The notes beneath the pieces were generated by a model, which did no database searches, had not been told where the DNA came from, and was given only the letters and a program-made list of their open reading frames with translations. A DNA stretch of 39,635 bases, from positions 1 through 39,635 of the forward strand of contig CAMDLY010000020.1 in the NCBI GenBank assembly GCA_945902115.1. Direction: 5' to 3'. This stretch comes from Lishizhenia tianjinensis (GTDB lineage Bacteria > Bacteroidota > Bacteroidia > Flavobacteriales_D > Crocinitomicaceae). Numbering within the stretch: position 1 is the first letter of the stretch; every line of letters starts with the position of its first letter. Shown here one piece after another: positions 39,294-39,635 of the stretch. The position numbers were made by a program, and so were the translations under genes.

Positions 39294-39635
39294 CTATGAA
39301 TTAAATAACTCTTCTACCCTTTTATAACGGTAATCGAATATTTCTTCTAATTTCGGCTTAACAATTATTGGGTGCATCAACCTACCTAAAATACCAAGAG
39401 GAATAACATATGTGACAATATCCGTCATCTCAATACCTTCGTCAGTTTCTTTGAAATGATGCTCGTGGTGCCAAATGTTGTAGGGCCCTTTCCTTTGCTC
39501 ATCGACAAAAAACTGATGGTCCTTAACGGTCTTTATTTCGGTAATCCAAGTCATAGGAATACCCCACAAAGGACGCACTGTGTAGGCAATCATTAAGCCT
39601 TCGTACATTTTTTCTGGCAAAGAAACTTTGATGTC
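39294..39635 (-). CDS. SRPBCC/START-like protein, N-terminus cut by the window edge
   Basis: The last 114 codons of a minus-strand gene whose reading frame stays open to the window end, so its true start lies outside. Visible sequence (SLPEKMYEGLMI, LWGIPMTWITEIKTVKDHQFFVDEQ, GPYNIWHHEHHFKETDEG, EMTDIVTYVIPLG) has the strand order of the SRPBCC/polyketide-cyclase-like fold used for binding hydrophobic ligands, as in proteins often annotated as cell-division-inhibitor-like. The Met at 39620 is internal. It lies 32 bp upstream of the ABC operon on the same strand. The ligand is unknown. Confidence 0.72.
   Translation of the reverse strand, partial: DIKVSLPEKMYEGLMIAYTVRPLWGIPMTWITEIKTVKDHQFFVDEQRKGPYNIWHHEHHFKETDEGIEMTDIVTYVIPLGILGRLMHPIIVKPKLEEIFDYRYKRVEELFNS

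Overview
This AT-rich window looks like ordinary chromosome from a member of the Bacteroidota, most likely Flavobacteriales. The evidence is a CarboxypepD-reg/TonB receptor, DUF4846 and TIGR02117/DUF2459 proteins, a FemAB/BioF2-like protein, a short arginine decarboxylase, a menaquinone-only quinone cluster, and at least a dozen copies of the Bacteroidota -7 promoter element TAnnTTTG, many within 30 nt of a start codon. No rRNA, tRNA, CRISPR array, IS transposase or phage gene is visible. Species-level placement is not possible from this sequence alone.

Layout. Bases 1-376 hold no recognisable gene. An MFS exporter (377-1600, +) faces a TonB-dependent receptor (1648-4080, -). Next come an esterase and a DUF4846 lipoprotein (+), a thiolase (-), a vWA-like membrane protein (+), a FemAB/GNAT-like protein (-) and a small LTxxQ-type secreted protein (+). 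Release factor 3 and nucleoside diphosphate kinase (-) follow. A + strand cluster at 13527-17964 carries menI-like, menF, menD, terC and an unknown gene, the last four tightly packed. A - strand block (17956-20398) has an unknown membrane protein, methionine aminopeptidase and a LuxC-family acyl-CoA reductase, divergent from a ferredoxin. The ferredoxin is followed by a 746-residue membrane-anchored hydrolase-like protein. FabF and an S41 processing peptidase (-) come next. A DUF2459 protein and a second, shorter hydrolase-like protein (+) follow; this one is a clear paralogue of the C-terminal half of the 746-residue protein. MurB and PheT (+), then an unknown, arginine decarboxylase and an ArsC-like protein (-), PcrA/UvrD helicase, a CAP-domain protein and a YfcE-type phosphodiesterase (+) complete the core. 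The right end holds an ABC transporter with a LolA-like protein, and a truncated SRPBCC protein (-).

Two observations stand out. First, menD is broken by a 70-bp templated insertion at 16064-16133: a forward-inverted-forward copy of local sequence with short microhomology at both joints. Deleting exactly those 70 bp restores a normal 557-residue MenD. This is the signature of a double template switch, either a real mutation or an amplification/assembly artefact; the latter is quite likely because menaquinone synthesis should be essential. Second, the two exported proteins at 20816-23056 and 26707-27591 define what appears to be an uncharacterised family with conserved NGYR, DGHHP, CHSxGF, QDGIAPQ and SH motifs, consistent with a serine alpha/beta-hydrolase in which the first Gly of GxSxG is Cys. 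I see no complete new defence or mobile system in this window.
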